A DNA stretch of 17,757 nucleotides from Bremia lactucae (GCF_004359215.1 NC_090610.1:7769140-7786896); one strand, 5' to 3'. Positions 7,653-16,457 are shown, counted from the stretch's first letter. Numbers and translations are program-made. The notes: generated by a model from the letters alone, not told the origin.

Positions 7653-8343
7653 AGTAACGGGGCACTACGACTTGTACTGCTTCGGTACATCCATTTCGCA
7701 CTGCTTCAGTTGCGGGTGGTGCCTTACGTCACTTCACGTACACTAGTACGTGCAGAGGCAGACTACTCTTTAAGACAACTTCTTTAAGGACAACTACCTT
7801 AAAAAGAAAGAGTGTGTCTCGTTAAGGTGCTTCATCGGAAACCGTTGCTTTATAGAGATTTCGCTAAGGTAGAGCCTTTTGGTGCTGGACTAGACCCGAG
7901 ATTGACAATATTAAATCGGCAAAAGAAAATTCCATCCACGCCTCGACTTTGGCTCTGCCTGATCCTTGTCGGCCTGCCAGAATCGTCTTTGACGCATCTG
8001 ACTTTTGCCATAAAAAGTGCTCTATATCAGACGTATAGGAATGGACAATTAGATGAAAACTGTATTAATACAATAAAGTTTCTCTTCTTTCTATCTGTTG
8101 ATGCTAACTTAATTATAAACTAATTCCAAATATGCAATTGAAATCTTATCTGTCTCTCTCTTTGCTTACGTTTACAGCTTATTAGTCTGCGGGATAAATA
8201 GATATAATGGCTTATACCTATTGATGGATAAGATTTCCGAGCCTTGCTATATAAAGTAATATTCTCTAAATACTATCTACCTTTTAAATGGATTAATTAA
8301 CAACCTTAAGTGTTAATTTCATGTAACGATACACCCCGTTACA
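7653..8343 (-). repeat. 5' LTR of element A
   Basis: On the minus strand it runs from TGTAACGGGGTGTATCGTTA (8343) to GTTACT (7653), 691 bp, ending two bases before the PBS. It aligns along its length with the 5' LTR of C (15883-16408): same start, the shared TTTATAATTAAGTTA segment, a shared CCTCTGCAC segment and the same end. A carries about 165 bp more (around 7880-8045). The LTR would hold promoter and polyadenylation signals. The terminal CA is mutated to CT. The bases outside the start are GTGAA, a candidate target-site duplication that cannot be confirmed without the 3' end. Confidence 0.85.
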
Positions 8344-8677
8344 GTGAAGGTGAGGTGCCTCGACTATTTCACGTACAGATGTGCAGAGGAAGGTTCTATG
8401 TAGGCGGCCACGTCTTAATGGGGCCACGCTCTACTTAGACACACACCCTAGCACAGCGAGGAAGCGGTTAGACCGTCTTTTCTTGCGTAAGTTGTGGTGA
8501 AATGTGAACCACACCCGAGTGATGGATCTAATTGCTTTATTTAAGTAATTGACCATCCCCGTAAGTACACCAAGTGTACTTATCCCCGTAAGTACACCAA
8601 GTGTACTTATCCCCGTAAGTACACCAAGTGTACTTAACGGACACTGTGTAACATGAGGGCAACGTTAGCCCGTTACA
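8344..8677 (-). repeat. 3' LTR (D), truncated at its end by element A
   Basis: On the minus strand it starts TGTAACGGGCTAACGTTGCC (8677) and its last part contains CTCTGCACATCTGTACGTGA, similar to the late part of the A and C LTRs, which fixes the orientation. It stops at 8344, where the LTR of A begins, before the expected GTTACA end. A purine-rich tract precedes the start, as expected for a 3' LTR. It contains three 27-bp hairpin repeats. Confidence 0.7.
8555..8635. repeat. Three tandem 27-bp units, each a hairpin
   Basis: Units at 8555-8581, 8582-8608 and 8609-8635 are identical as far as I can read. Each contains GTAAGTACACCAAGTGTACT; TAAGTACAC and GTGTACTTA form a 9-bp perfect stem around a CAA loop (the last base of each right arm is the first base of the next unit or the following A). 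It lies inside the truncated 3' LTR, in the half near its start (U3 side). Confidence 0.92.
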
Positions 8678-8697
8678 CCATCCCCACCCCTTCCCTT
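8678..8697 (-). promoter_or_regulatory. Polypurine tract next to 3' LTR D
   Basis: The minus strand reads AAGGGAAGGGGTGGGGATGG immediately before the TGTAACGGGC start of the LTR: 18 of 20 bases are purines. This is the expected place and composition of the tract that primes plus-strand DNA synthesis. It supports reading the LTR as a 3' LTR of a minus-strand element. Confidence 0.65.
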
Positions 8698-8815
8698 AAA
8701 GAACGAATTACATTTTAAAATTCATCAAAGAGGAAGGAAGAATTTCGAGCTGCTTCATGCGCATTTAGTTCTCTCAGTCACTCTAGCGACCTGTGTAGCA
8801 TACACGGCGCCAAAG

Positions 8816-10150
8816 ATGCCACCTAAAAGGGGCCACGTTGGTGGGTCGTCTGCGAAGACACCCACTCAACCTCGAGCTAAGTGTACGCGCCGCGTTAACA
8901 CGCCGGCAGCGCCCAATGCCTTAGTCGAAACGCCGACAGCTACTGCTGCTGTCGCGTTAACGGGGCTCAAGGATCCATCCCACTTTATCAGGGAGAAGTT
9001 GATCTGTCGCTCATTGTCGACTACAATGAGTCGACACCGTTGCCGTCACCTCATAGTGGTGATGCGGACAACGAGCTCATAAGGAAGGATGATGGCGCAT
9101 TTTTGCCCATCCAAACTTCTCTCATGGCTCACAACATGGAGACAGCAACATTTACGAATGCTGTCTCGTCGTCTGCGCTGGATAGCGCAGCGACAGGTAA
9201 TGAGAGCGCTGCCCATAAAGGCGCAGCCGCTTCTCTGACGGGTATAACCACAACGCCTTATGCTCATATCATTATCCATAATGGCTCTGACATAGAGGAT
9301 TCCGAGCCTAAAGCTCCGCCGAGAACACGTGAACGTGCTCAGTCGGCGTCACAAGCCAGTCGTTTTGAACGTGGCTATGTGACTGGTGGCATATCACCGA
9401 TGTCCCCTCCATAAAAATGGCCTTGTTTAAACGGCCAAGAGCGTCGCTCCTAGAGCGCGCTCTTCTATACGCTCATGAATATTATAGTGTCTTTAAATCA
9501 TGGAAGGCTCAGGTAAAATCGCTTGGGCGTATTTTCCCGATCCCGGTCGTGTTGCGTTCAAATGATATACCGGACCAATACGAGACGGAATGCACGCGCC
9601 GCACTCATCCGCACTCCGATGCGATTAAACAGCGGTCGCAGCGAATTAATTACGCCCGCTAGCGTGTGAAAGAAATCATGGGCGGTACTGTACCCCTGAT
9701 TCAATTCACAACGCTGCTTCTGCTAGTTCATTTGAGACTAGCGAAGAGGCCTCGGCTGGTGCTCCTTTTCATTGGCAGCCACCAAGCCGGGCACGTCAAT
9801 ACGTAGGGTATCGATCGGCTCCTAAGAGTCAAAACTCTTCGGGTAACCTTTCCATTGGACGAGGATTTGATACCTTTGTCGCATGGAGCGGTGGGCAAGC
9901 AACCTTCCAACAAGGAAGCGTTGATTCATACCCGCATCCATTAGTGCAGGCGGCGCCCGATAGGAGTGGCGGTCTCGCCCACCTTTTCGCGGCTGCCTTA
10001 CCTTCGTCCGTCTAGTCGCAGGCTTTAAGCGCTGTTAAACGACGTATTGTGGATCTCGAGGGCCAAGTCTTGCGACTAACTTCGGATCTTTATGATGTCC
10101 TAACGAAGGATCGTCAGGGTTATGAACCTTCTCGAGAAGATAATGCTGAG
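8816..10150 (+). pseudogene. Antisense extra ORF of element B/D
   Basis: Begins with ATG at 8816 (MPPKRGHVGGSS), a basic low-complexity N-terminus. A frameshift near 8990 leads into VDLSLIVDYNESTPLPSPHS and a Ser/Ala-rich disordered part ending in TAA at 9414. A further frame from 9417 gives RASLLERALLYAHEYYSVFK and LGRIFPIPVVL, the best-conserved-looking block, ending in TAG near 9660. A third stretch (about 9700-10130) is Ser/Gln/Gly-rich, has one TAG, and ends in a coiled-coil-like VKRRIVDLEGQVLRLTSDLY. It then runs into the convergent integrase. From memory this resembles N-terminal parts of hypothetical proteins found in many copies in Phytophthora; not verified. Position and orientation match the antisense ORF of element A, but the two copies cover mostly different parts, so homology between them is inferred. 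Confidence 0.55.
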
Positions 10151-10154
10151 GGAT

Positions 10155-10845
10155 CCGCGTTCCTCGTGTTTTTTATAGCGAACTCCACAAAGGGCAATTG
10201 CTTGCTCCATTCTTTGGGAGTTGCTTTCGTGCGTAAGACATCCGCCATGACCCGATTGGCACGTTCTGCTTGGCCATCGGTCTGGGGATGATCTGCAATC
10301 GACATGTGGAGCTTTCTACCTAGCAGCTCGAACACATGTCGCCAAAAACCAGACGTAAAACGTGGATCCCGGTCCGATACTATACACTCGGGCAACCCGT
10401 GTAGTCGGTAAACATGATCCAGGAACAAGAGAGCTGCCTCCTTACCTGTGATCGATCTTTTACATGGTGCTAACTGCACCATTTTGCTCAGTCTGTCTAC
10501 AAAGACGACTAGCCCCGTCCGACCCTTATGATCGGGCGGCATGCCAAACATGAAGTCCAGACTTACTGACTTCCAACAGTTGGTTGGAATCGGTAGCGGC
10601 TTTAGTAGCGCACTGCTGGACGGTGCAGGCTTAATGCGCTGACACTGTTTGCACGAGCGAATATAGTTGGCCACCCATCGATATTAGTGTGGCCACCAAG
10701 ATTCCTCTGACACTCGTAAGAATGTATTTTCACGGCCTAGATGCACACTAGATGGTGCATCATGGAGCTCGTGAAGGATCATCAACTTGAGATCTGTGTC
10801 ATGAGGCACATAGATTCTCAAGGGATCACAAGGTGACAGCTGATG
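10155..10845 (-). pseudogene. pol: Integrase of element B, C-terminus lost
   Basis: The N-terminal zinc-finger region (LILHELHDAP-type segment about 10790, CKQCQRIKP about 10650) has a TAA near 10685. The core from 10674 is open for 184 codons: SVSLDFMFGMPPDHKGRTG (first Asp), VFVDRLSKMVQLAP, GLPECIVSDRDPRF (second Asp), and DHPQTDGQAERANR with the Glu 35 residues after the second Asp, so the D,D35E triad is intact. The frame leaves the family at FVEFAIKN (about 10160) and runs into the antisense ORF, so the C-terminal domain is deleted. Its sequence differs clearly from the integrase of A, indicating another subfamily. Confidence 0.85.
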
Positions 10846-11600
10846 CCATTACAGGCCATCGCTGTAGCTAAAGCGATTGAGCTTAGCTTTCAGGTGCGAC
10901 GGAAGGGAAACCTTTCGTCCACCGAAGTGATCTAACAGCAGGCGACAATGGTCGTCCTGACTGTATCTCTCTTTTATCTCAGAGGCTAACGAGCTCGTCA
11001 CGTGGTATGCTTCATGGCTGCCAACGTTGACGGCTGAATTCTGCTTTAGCACTAGACACACTATCCTGGTGTCTTGTCTCGAAGTCTGTGCGCGATAAAT
11101 CGTCAGCCAAAACATTCGACTTACCCGGTTGCATTCAACTTTAATTTTTTTTTTAGAGAAGAACGCAAGCCATCTTGCCATTCTAGGCGAGAGGTGCGGT
11201 GATGAGTATATTGTGGTCCGCAGTGATGCGTGATCCGTATAAACCACAAATGGTTCGGTGCCCAATAGGTGCACACGAAACTTGACAAGAGCATACTTCA
11301 TTGAAAGTAGCTCTTTGTCATGCATAGGGTAATTCAGTTCCGCGGCTTTAATAGCTGGGACTGATAAGATATGTCACGGTCAACGCCTTCGTCATCCTTC
11401 AGCATGAGCGCGGTGCCGATTGCATAATTATTTGCATCGCAGACGACGCTAAAGGGCTTATCCGCGTCTGACAATGCCAATACGGTGTCTCTACAAGAGA
11501 TTGCTTCACTGATGTGAACGCATCATCGTGTTCTTTGAACCAAGCCCATTCTGCGTCCTTTTTAAGCAGGTCAGATAATAATTAAGTTTGCTCAGCATAA
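10846..11600 (-). pseudogene. pol: RNase H and connection region of element B
   Basis: 11325-10849 is open: HDKELLSMKYALVKFRVHLL, FVVYTDHASLRT (catalytic Asp), SPHLSPRMARWLAFF, then a degenerate part where the usual ADALSRRP is lost, and a linker with KERYSQDDHCRLLLDHF. Upstream, 11378-11600 matches fragment E at the window start but carries several stops and frameshifts. The lysine-coding A/T run near 11147-11156 probably reflects slippage. Confidence 0.8.
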
Positions 11601-11610
11601 TTCTGCTATA

Positions 11611-12300
11611 TTAATGCAGGTAGTTAACAAGCCCTAGGGATTGGCGCAAATCCTTCACCTGCCGTGGGATTGACCATTCCTTTACCGATTTAACCTTATC
11701 TGGGTCTGCTCGTACACCATGTGTACCTACTGCTGTGAACGGGATATCCTGTTCATGCATAAGGATATGATAGAATTCATCCATCAGACCCATAGACGAG
11801 CTAGTGCTCTTCGAAATACCATCAATGATTACGTCTTTTCGAGGTATCGGCGTTTGAGTCGGTTCCATTCCAGCGTCCATTTTATTGCAAGCGCGCACAA
11901 TCTGCCCCATTTATGTCGCTTTACGCATACAGAAGGTTAGAGAGCTATGTGGGGTGGTTGACTCCCTCACATGGCCCGCTGCTAAGCGATCGGCAAAGAA
12001 TTGTAGATCGCTAATACTTGTTTTCACGAGGAAATGGCTACTGCTTCAGGACACACTATCCAAATCTGGTATCAGGTTGATTTCGTGTCGAGTGCCTTTA
12101 TCCTTAGGCAAATCGCAGGGTACGGTTCTAGAGAAAACATCGTTGAATTCGATCAAATCCTTCTACAAAGGAATTTTTAACGACTCCCAAGTTCAATCCG
12201 AGTCTTCTCATTGAGGACTCTATCGTCCATCGATGAGCTGCTGAGAACCACGTGGTTGCCATCTGGGACAAGTACCCAGATCTGCTTGTTGTCATATATG
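11611..12300 (-). pseudogene. pol: Reverse transcriptase of element B, core deleted
   Basis: The N-terminal part (12300-11910) is heavily degraded. From 11910 the frame reads ACNKMDAGMEPTQTPIPRKD, MGLMDEFYHILMHEQDIPFT and AV, and then joins GTHGVRADPDKVKSVKEWS directly. The roughly 95 residues that should lie between, including the YxDD motif, are missing. The join is just after position 11726. The deletion covers the one in element A and starts within about a dozen codons of it, but has a different end, so the two arose separately. No RT activity is possible. Confidence 0.82.
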
Positions 12301-13235
12301 TATATTTTATTTAATCTTGAATTTGCCACTACGTAGATCACGCAAGAATCGTGTCGGTCTTAGCGTTGGCAATTGAGTTATCGCCGAAGTTAATTTCGGA
12401 GGCGTTATTAGATCAAGTGTATAAGCGCCTACTCTTGATCCATTGTTTACTAAGACATTTATGGTCTAAGTTTCCTAGGGACTTATTCACACGGAATCTT
12501 GAGGACTTATTCCCTCAACTTTTATTTGGGGAGTATACTTCCCAACTGCCTCTAGCTGTGGTTGCGCTACCACAGCAATATCCTTTACGATCGACTTTCC
12601 AATCGATCTAAGACTTTTCGCACTGTCTTTATAGACGGGCATTTTATACTTTCTTGGATCTTGCTTTTTAAGCAAGCATCCTTGTTTCGTATCACTCAAC
12701 CTATTCGAGTGGTCGAACTTCGACGCTGCCTGTACTTGTGCACAGCCGTCGGGATCTAAATCCACAGTGTGTTGGGTATCCAAACTGAGATCTTGTGGAG
12801 TCATGCCAACGACCGACCCACAAGTTAGACCATCGCACTCACGTGTAGGACATCCACACAATTGTGGATGATCTAAGACGTTCATCAGTTATCCATCTGA
12901 TGAACAAGAGACAGGCATCGTTACGGCTTGATTCGCCAATTTATACTTGGCTCGTACATGTGAGCCATGGTTATCCAAGGACGACATCAAATTTGTCATC
13001 CAAATCTAGTATGATGAAATCATCATCGTACTGTTTACCCTTTAACGTGTATTGGATACCAACTACACGTTTCTTTACCATTACAGATGGGCCTGTTGCT
13101 AGGCGCACTGTCATCCTCGTTAGAGGGATGCTGCGCTCAATAAATTTGAGTCTGCGATCTTCTAGCGATTGGCGTTAAATAAAATTATTCGACGCCCCAC
13201 AATCGACTAGGGACTTAAGCGGCAACTTATTTGAC
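12301..13235 (-). pseudogene. pol: Protease and Cys-containing linker of element B
   Basis: LVDCGASNNFI at 13210-13178 is the protease active site, followed immediately by TAA where A has Arg. The flap region with LDDKFDVVLG lies near 13000-12970 and is interrupted. The linker 12885-12487 is open and homologous to that of A, with the same C-x-C-x4-C-x4-C cluster (CGCPTRECDGLTCG, 12858-12820). It continues with Lys/Ser-rich sequence that differs from A. Several stops make the gene non-functional. Confidence 0.78.
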
Positions 13236-13239
13236 ACTT

Positions 13240-14640
13240 TATTTTCAGGGTGATGAGGTTGACCTAATCTTCTGGTGTAGTTACACACAATGGTTGCGTG
13301 TGAGGAGCAACTTTCGTCGAAGGCCTGCAAATTCTTTTGACGTTGCTGGATCAGTAAAGCGCTCCGCACTTACTGACCCCGACCGATTTTTTGTCGATCC
13401 GCCTCACCGTTGCGATTTTGCAACGCGTTGGATCCGCGTCCTCCGCTGTACAAGTGAGTGGTCGGTCTTTTAGTAATGAGGTTTTAGACACTGGCCGTGG
13501 GGCACTACACTCATAGGCGTAGTGGCCCGTCTTTCTACAACAATTACATTTTTGTAGCAGCTTGTTACTTGAAGAGAGAGTTTTTTTTCGCTCTTTACCT
13601 ACAAGAGATCCATGGGTTCTGAGCCTCCGTTCTCTAGTCGTCTTCGTGGACGATATGCACCGGAGGCACCGGAGTTGACAAAAGCCTGTTACAAGCAAGC
13701 TCAAGTCCTCCTGCTCCGCCATAGAGATAGCTTGGTCGAGCGACTCTTATTCTAGCCGGAACAGGTGGATCTTAACAGGGCCGCCTGCAAAACCTTTAAT
13801 AAACACATTTACCTATGTTTGTTCATCAATTGGATGACTCACGATACAACTAACCAGGTATTGTGTATGCTGGGCATCAGCGTAAAGGTCACGTTTCCCT
13901 GCTTCAAATCCAGAAGCTCAGCTCGAGCCCTGAATTAAACACATGGCGGCTCAAATGTTTGCCTAAGCCAGGTCAAAAGGACCTCATACATCCCAATAAC
14001 AATGGGTCGTGATATTAAGCTCCAAGCCCAATATTTAGCACGTCCGGCTAAATTGGACATGCCAAATTCACTTTCGTCACATCATCATTGATGCGGCGGG
14101 CTTCAATGGCGTCGTCTCATTCGACCAACCATCTCAAAAGGGAGTCGCCTTCGACTGCCGCTATCAAACACATGCCATCCGAAAAACTCCATCAGTCAAA
14201 AGCAGTCAAATAATCGCCATTGGCAATCAACGTCGAACAAACGCAGTCGGAAAAAAAACTTAGAGGATTCGATCTTCCAGCTTTCGGCTCGACACGGAAG
14301 CGTCGGCCCGCAAGCAGCATGTAAATGCTGCTGTCTCAACAGTTCCAACTATTAAGCACCCTTTTTCAACACCTTCGCGTGTTGAGAGCCTTGCTGGTGA
14401 AGCAAGGCTACTTTTTCCTGGGCCTCGTCGAGGTCATGTCGCATGAACTCTGCTATGGCCGCATGTTGTTCATCTGTGTTCAGAGTAAATAGCATGGCTT
14501 CTACGGAGGGCCCGCCTACGACCGGACTCATGCGCTCAATCGCTCTCCATTTAAGGTCACTAAAATTAGTGAACCTATCACGCGTGCGTGATATCCTTCT
14601 TAAGGGGCTAGAAAGCTCTCTCGTTCATCATCCATCATGA
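13240..14640 (-). pseudogene. gag: Gag of element B
   Basis: The start is near the ATG at 14640 (MDDERESFLAP), which corresponds to the start in A and C. Homologous blocks follow: ERMSPVVGGPSVEAMLF, EKVALLHQQGSQ (about 14380), a capsid part with TFEPP and FRARAELLDLKQG (13960-13900), and a zinc knuckle C-x2-C-x4-H-x4-C (CNCCRKTGHYAYEC) at 13548-13507. Frames are broken many times. A stretch around 14150-14330 does not match A or C and includes two A-rich runs. Confidence 0.72.
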
Positions 14641-14675
14641 CCAGGTTGGATGAAACGTGCGTAGGCCGTTGAACA

Positions 14676-14693
14676 GACTACGAAGTGATACCA
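14676..14693 (-). promoter_or_regulatory. Primer binding site of element B
   Basis: TGGTATCACTTCGTAGTC on the minus strand, two bases after the LTR end. It differs from the sites of A and C at a few bases, but has the same spacing and flank. Confidence 0.7.
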
Positions 14694-14695
14694 GG

Positions 14696-15185
14696 TGTAA
14701 CAAGGCGTACTGTAAACAGTACTAGTCAACCAGAGTGCCTTGAATATTTTACTTACTCGACTAGCACAGAAGATTCGAAGTAGTTAAAAAGTCTTAGCTA
14801 CTAAAGGTAAATTCTAAGGTTTTATAATAGAAAAAAGTAAACTGAATTAATATATTTAGTTCCTACGTAACTATCTTCTATATACTACTGACTTTGTTAT
14901 ATTAACAACTAATTATGTACGGTGCCTACTTGCGCACCGCACAATCGTGTCTTGTGACGATTGGCGGGATTAATATAAACTTAAATCAACCAATCAATAG
15001 AACTGATGTATTATCGCGTCTATATTACCATAGTTTATTAATACTGGAATTATTAAGTCAAAATTAGTACAGATAATAATTTTGTACTTCTTTATGTATT
15101 TCCTCTCATAAAAAATAATATCAATTATTCCTCTTATAAGAAATAATATAATGTAATAATGTAAGGAGCTGGATATCCCCTTACA
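14696..15185 (-). repeat. 5' LTR of element B
   Basis: On the minus strand it runs from TGTAAGGGGATATCCAGCTC (15185) to CGCCTTGTTACA (14696), 490 bp and AT-rich. The termini share the TGTAAnGGG and GTTACA form of the other LTRs, but the interior does not match A, C or D. The last 70 bases carry a GTACTG/CAGTAC hairpin like the terminal hairpins of A and C. Confidence 0.7.
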
Positions 15186-15348
15186 CTTCCGTAGGTCATT
15201 GAGGCACCTTGTAACGGATATTTGTATTTTCTGTCGGGTCCGACCGCACACCCTGTTCGTCAAACAAACAAGAAAAATAGAGAAATAGTCTCCTCAATTG
15301 ACGACACAATTGTCATTATTCCGATAGATATTAATCACGCTCATGTAC

Positions 15349-15726
15349 TTAAAGGTGCTTCTCAAGCGGTTGACGTGCTCCCGTTTGGGTAAAATCGTCA
15401 CACCTAGTGACAGAACTATCACTGAAGTACATCTGTACCACCAAACGGCTAATTTCATTTGAGGATTTGATAGCCCTTGTGAGAAAACTAGTCCCTCCTA
15501 AGGCATGCCACTGGACTTGGTGACGGTATTCCATGGGTTTCTTTGAGAGCATCAAGATGTAATCGGGCTCATATGCCAGATACATGGCACTCACTATCTT
15601 AAAATCAGCCACGTTATTTAGCATGACCTTCATACGAGTTGTTGGGGTTTGGGCTTGAATTATCGCCGCATCCAGAATATTTATACGCATACGATCCGCC
15701 ATTTGTATTTCAGTTTCCTTCCGCAA
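15349..15726 (-). CDS. Unrecognised 125-residue ORF, possibly truncated
   Basis: Open from a TTG codon at 15726. The first in-frame ATG is about 15702 (MADRMRINILDAA), and the frame stays open upstream to about 15796 without an ATG, so the true start may lie elsewhere. The protein is mixed alpha/beta-like, with VSAMYLAYEPDYILMLSKKP, MEYRHQVQWHALGG and SRLVVQMYFSDSSVT, and no membrane segment or zinc motif. It has no stops and is not part of the gag or pol of the neighbouring elements. It could be a fragment of another transposon protein or a host gene; I do not recognise the family. Confidence 0.4.
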   Translation of the reverse strand: MRKETEIQMADRMRINILDAAIIQAQTPTTRMKVMLNNVADFKIVSAMYLAYEPDYILMLSKKPMEYRHQVQWHALGGTSFLTRAIKSSNEISRLVVQMYFSDSSVTRCDDFTQTGARQPLEKHL

Positions 15727-15734
15727 ACTGTTGG

Positions 15735-15798
15735 AGCTGGTGTGGTGGGAAATCGAATCAATTGAGAGAATTAATTCGATTTCCTCAACACATCAGCT
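15735..15798. repeat. Long imperfect hairpin
   Basis: Left arm 15735-15758 and right arm 15774-15798 pair with an 11-bp perfect core (GGAAATCGAAT with ATTCGATTTCC) and an outer part with a few mismatches. The loop is about 15 nt. It lies directly upstream of the unrecognised ORF. Confidence 0.85.
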
Positions 15799-16140
15799 AA
15801 ATGCTTGGACTTTAAAAGTGTCGATTACATTGCGCTATTATCCAGGTAGAGACCACCGCCTTGTAACAAAATAGTTTGAGTTTGTAACGGGGTGTATCGT
15901 TAACATGAAATTAACACTTAAAGGTTGTGAATTATTATATTATCAAAGGGTAGATAATATTTGGAGAAAATTACTTTACGTATTGATATTCGGAAAGCTT
16001 ATCCATTGGTAGATATAGGCCATTATATCAACTTGCTCCGCGGTCCAGTCACCGCTGTTCGCGCGCAAAGAGAAAGACGTATAAGACTTGATTACATGTT
16101 TTGTATCAATTTATAATTAAGTTAATATAAAATAGATAGA

Positions 16141-16311
16141 AACAGAAGAACTTAATTATATTGAACACAGTTTATTTCTTACCTCTTTGAAGCAAGTGTT
16201 TCAAAGAGAGTCTTCCTCTGCACAAAACAGAAGAACTTAATTATATTGAACACAGTTTATTTCTTACCCTCTTTGAAGCAAGTGTTTCAAGGAGAGTCTT
16301 CCTCTGCACAT
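16141..16311 (+). repeat. 85-bp tandem duplication in LTR C
   Basis: Units 16141-16225 and 16226-16311 each begin AACAGAAGAACTTAATTATA and end CTTCCTCTGCACA. They differ by one inserted C and one substitution. Only one counterpart is present in LTR A, so the duplication is recent in C. Confidence 0.9.
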
Positions 16312-16343
16312 ACTAGTGTACGTGAAGTGGCGTGAGACACCGC

Positions 16344-16387
16344 TCGCACTGAAGCAGTGCGAATTGGAGTTGTGCTGAAGTAGCACA
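16344..16387 (+). promoter_or_regulatory. Paired hairpins at the end of LTR C
   Basis: TCGCACTG-AAG-CAGTGCGA (16344-16362, 8-bp stem) and TGTGCT-GAAGT-AGCACA (16371-16387, 6-bp stem), just before the LTR end and PBS. LTR A has counterparts, the second as TGTAC...GTACA, and LTR B has one as GTACTG...CAGTAC. The position at the end of the LTR suggests an RNA structure near the primer site. Confidence 0.7.
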
Positions 16388-16410
16388 AGTCGGCAGTGCC
16401 CAGTTACACG

Positions 16411-16428
16411 TGGTAGCACTTGTAGTCC
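16411..16428 (+). promoter_or_regulatory. Primer binding site of element C
   Basis: TGGTAGCACTTGTAGTCC, two bases after the LTR end. It is the same as in A apart from one missing T. Confidence 0.7.
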
Positions 16429-16457
16429 GTCCAAGGACCATAGTTCTATCATCGAAC

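Larger units (their letters stand above)
496..8343 (-). mobile_element. Element A: nearly complete, decayed Ty3/gypsy LTR retrotransposon
   Basis: In coding (minus) orientation the order is 5' LTR (8343-7653), PBS (7650-7633), gag (from 7602), protease, linker, RT, RNase H, integrase (ending 2443), and then an ORF on the opposite strand (496-2397). Protease-RT-RNase H-integrase is the Ty3/gypsy order. The 3' LTR is not visible. Damage includes frameshifts and stops in every gene, loss of about 40 residues from the RT core, and an in-place inversion of the integrase core. Its LTR abuts another LTR at 8344, which suggests insertion into it. Element C (plus strand, from 15883) is the same family by LTR, leader and gag similarity. 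Confidence 0.88.
8344..15185 (-). mobile_element. Element B/D: decayed Ty3/gypsy element or composite
   Basis: In coding (minus) orientation: 5' LTR 15185-14696, PBS 14693-14676, gag about 14640-13240, protease and linker about 13230-12300, RT about 12300-11610, RNase H about 11600-10845, integrase 10840 to about 10160, antisense ORF 8816-10150, purine tract 8697-8678, 3' LTR 8677-8344. The order is that of one gypsy element. The two LTRs differ in sequence, however, and the integrase looks like a different subfamily from A while gag/protease resemble A. It may therefore be a recombinant or two elements joined by deletion. Confidence 0.65.
15186..15882. other. Spacer between elements B and C
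   Basis: Holds one unrecognised minus-strand ORF (15349-15726), a long imperfect hairpin (15735-15798), and otherwise AT-rich sequence with no feature I can support. A TCATTGAGGCACCT stretch near 15198 weakly resembles the late part of the LTRs and may be an old LTR remnant. Confidence 0.6.
15883..16408 (+). repeat. 5' LTR of element C
   Basis: TGTAACGGGGTGTATCGTTA at 15883 to GTTACA at 16408, 526 bp, with intact TG...CA ends. It is homologous to the LTR of A but lacks about 165 bp present there. It contains an 85-bp tandem duplication (16141-16311) and two hairpins near the end. Confidence 0.88.

Noticed and set aside
7812..8123. Plus-strand 103-residue protein in LTR A
   Set aside because: It lies within the LTR, on the antisense strand, partly in the segment absent from LTR C, with no recognisable motif.
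8555..8635. CRISPR array
   Set aside because: The units are directly contiguous with no spacers and lie in a eukaryotic LTR.
8344..8815. LTR D as the 5' LTR of a plus-strand element with the 8816 ORF as its gag
   Set aside because: The placement is tempting, but no PBS beginning TGG follows the LTR end, the purine tract is on the minus strand, and the late part of the LTR matches A and C only in minus orientation. It remains the main alternative to the antisense-ORF reading.
14994..15263. Minus-strand 89-residue frame over LTR B
   Set aside because: It is AT-rich low-complexity coding that crosses the LTR boundary at 15185, with no domain.
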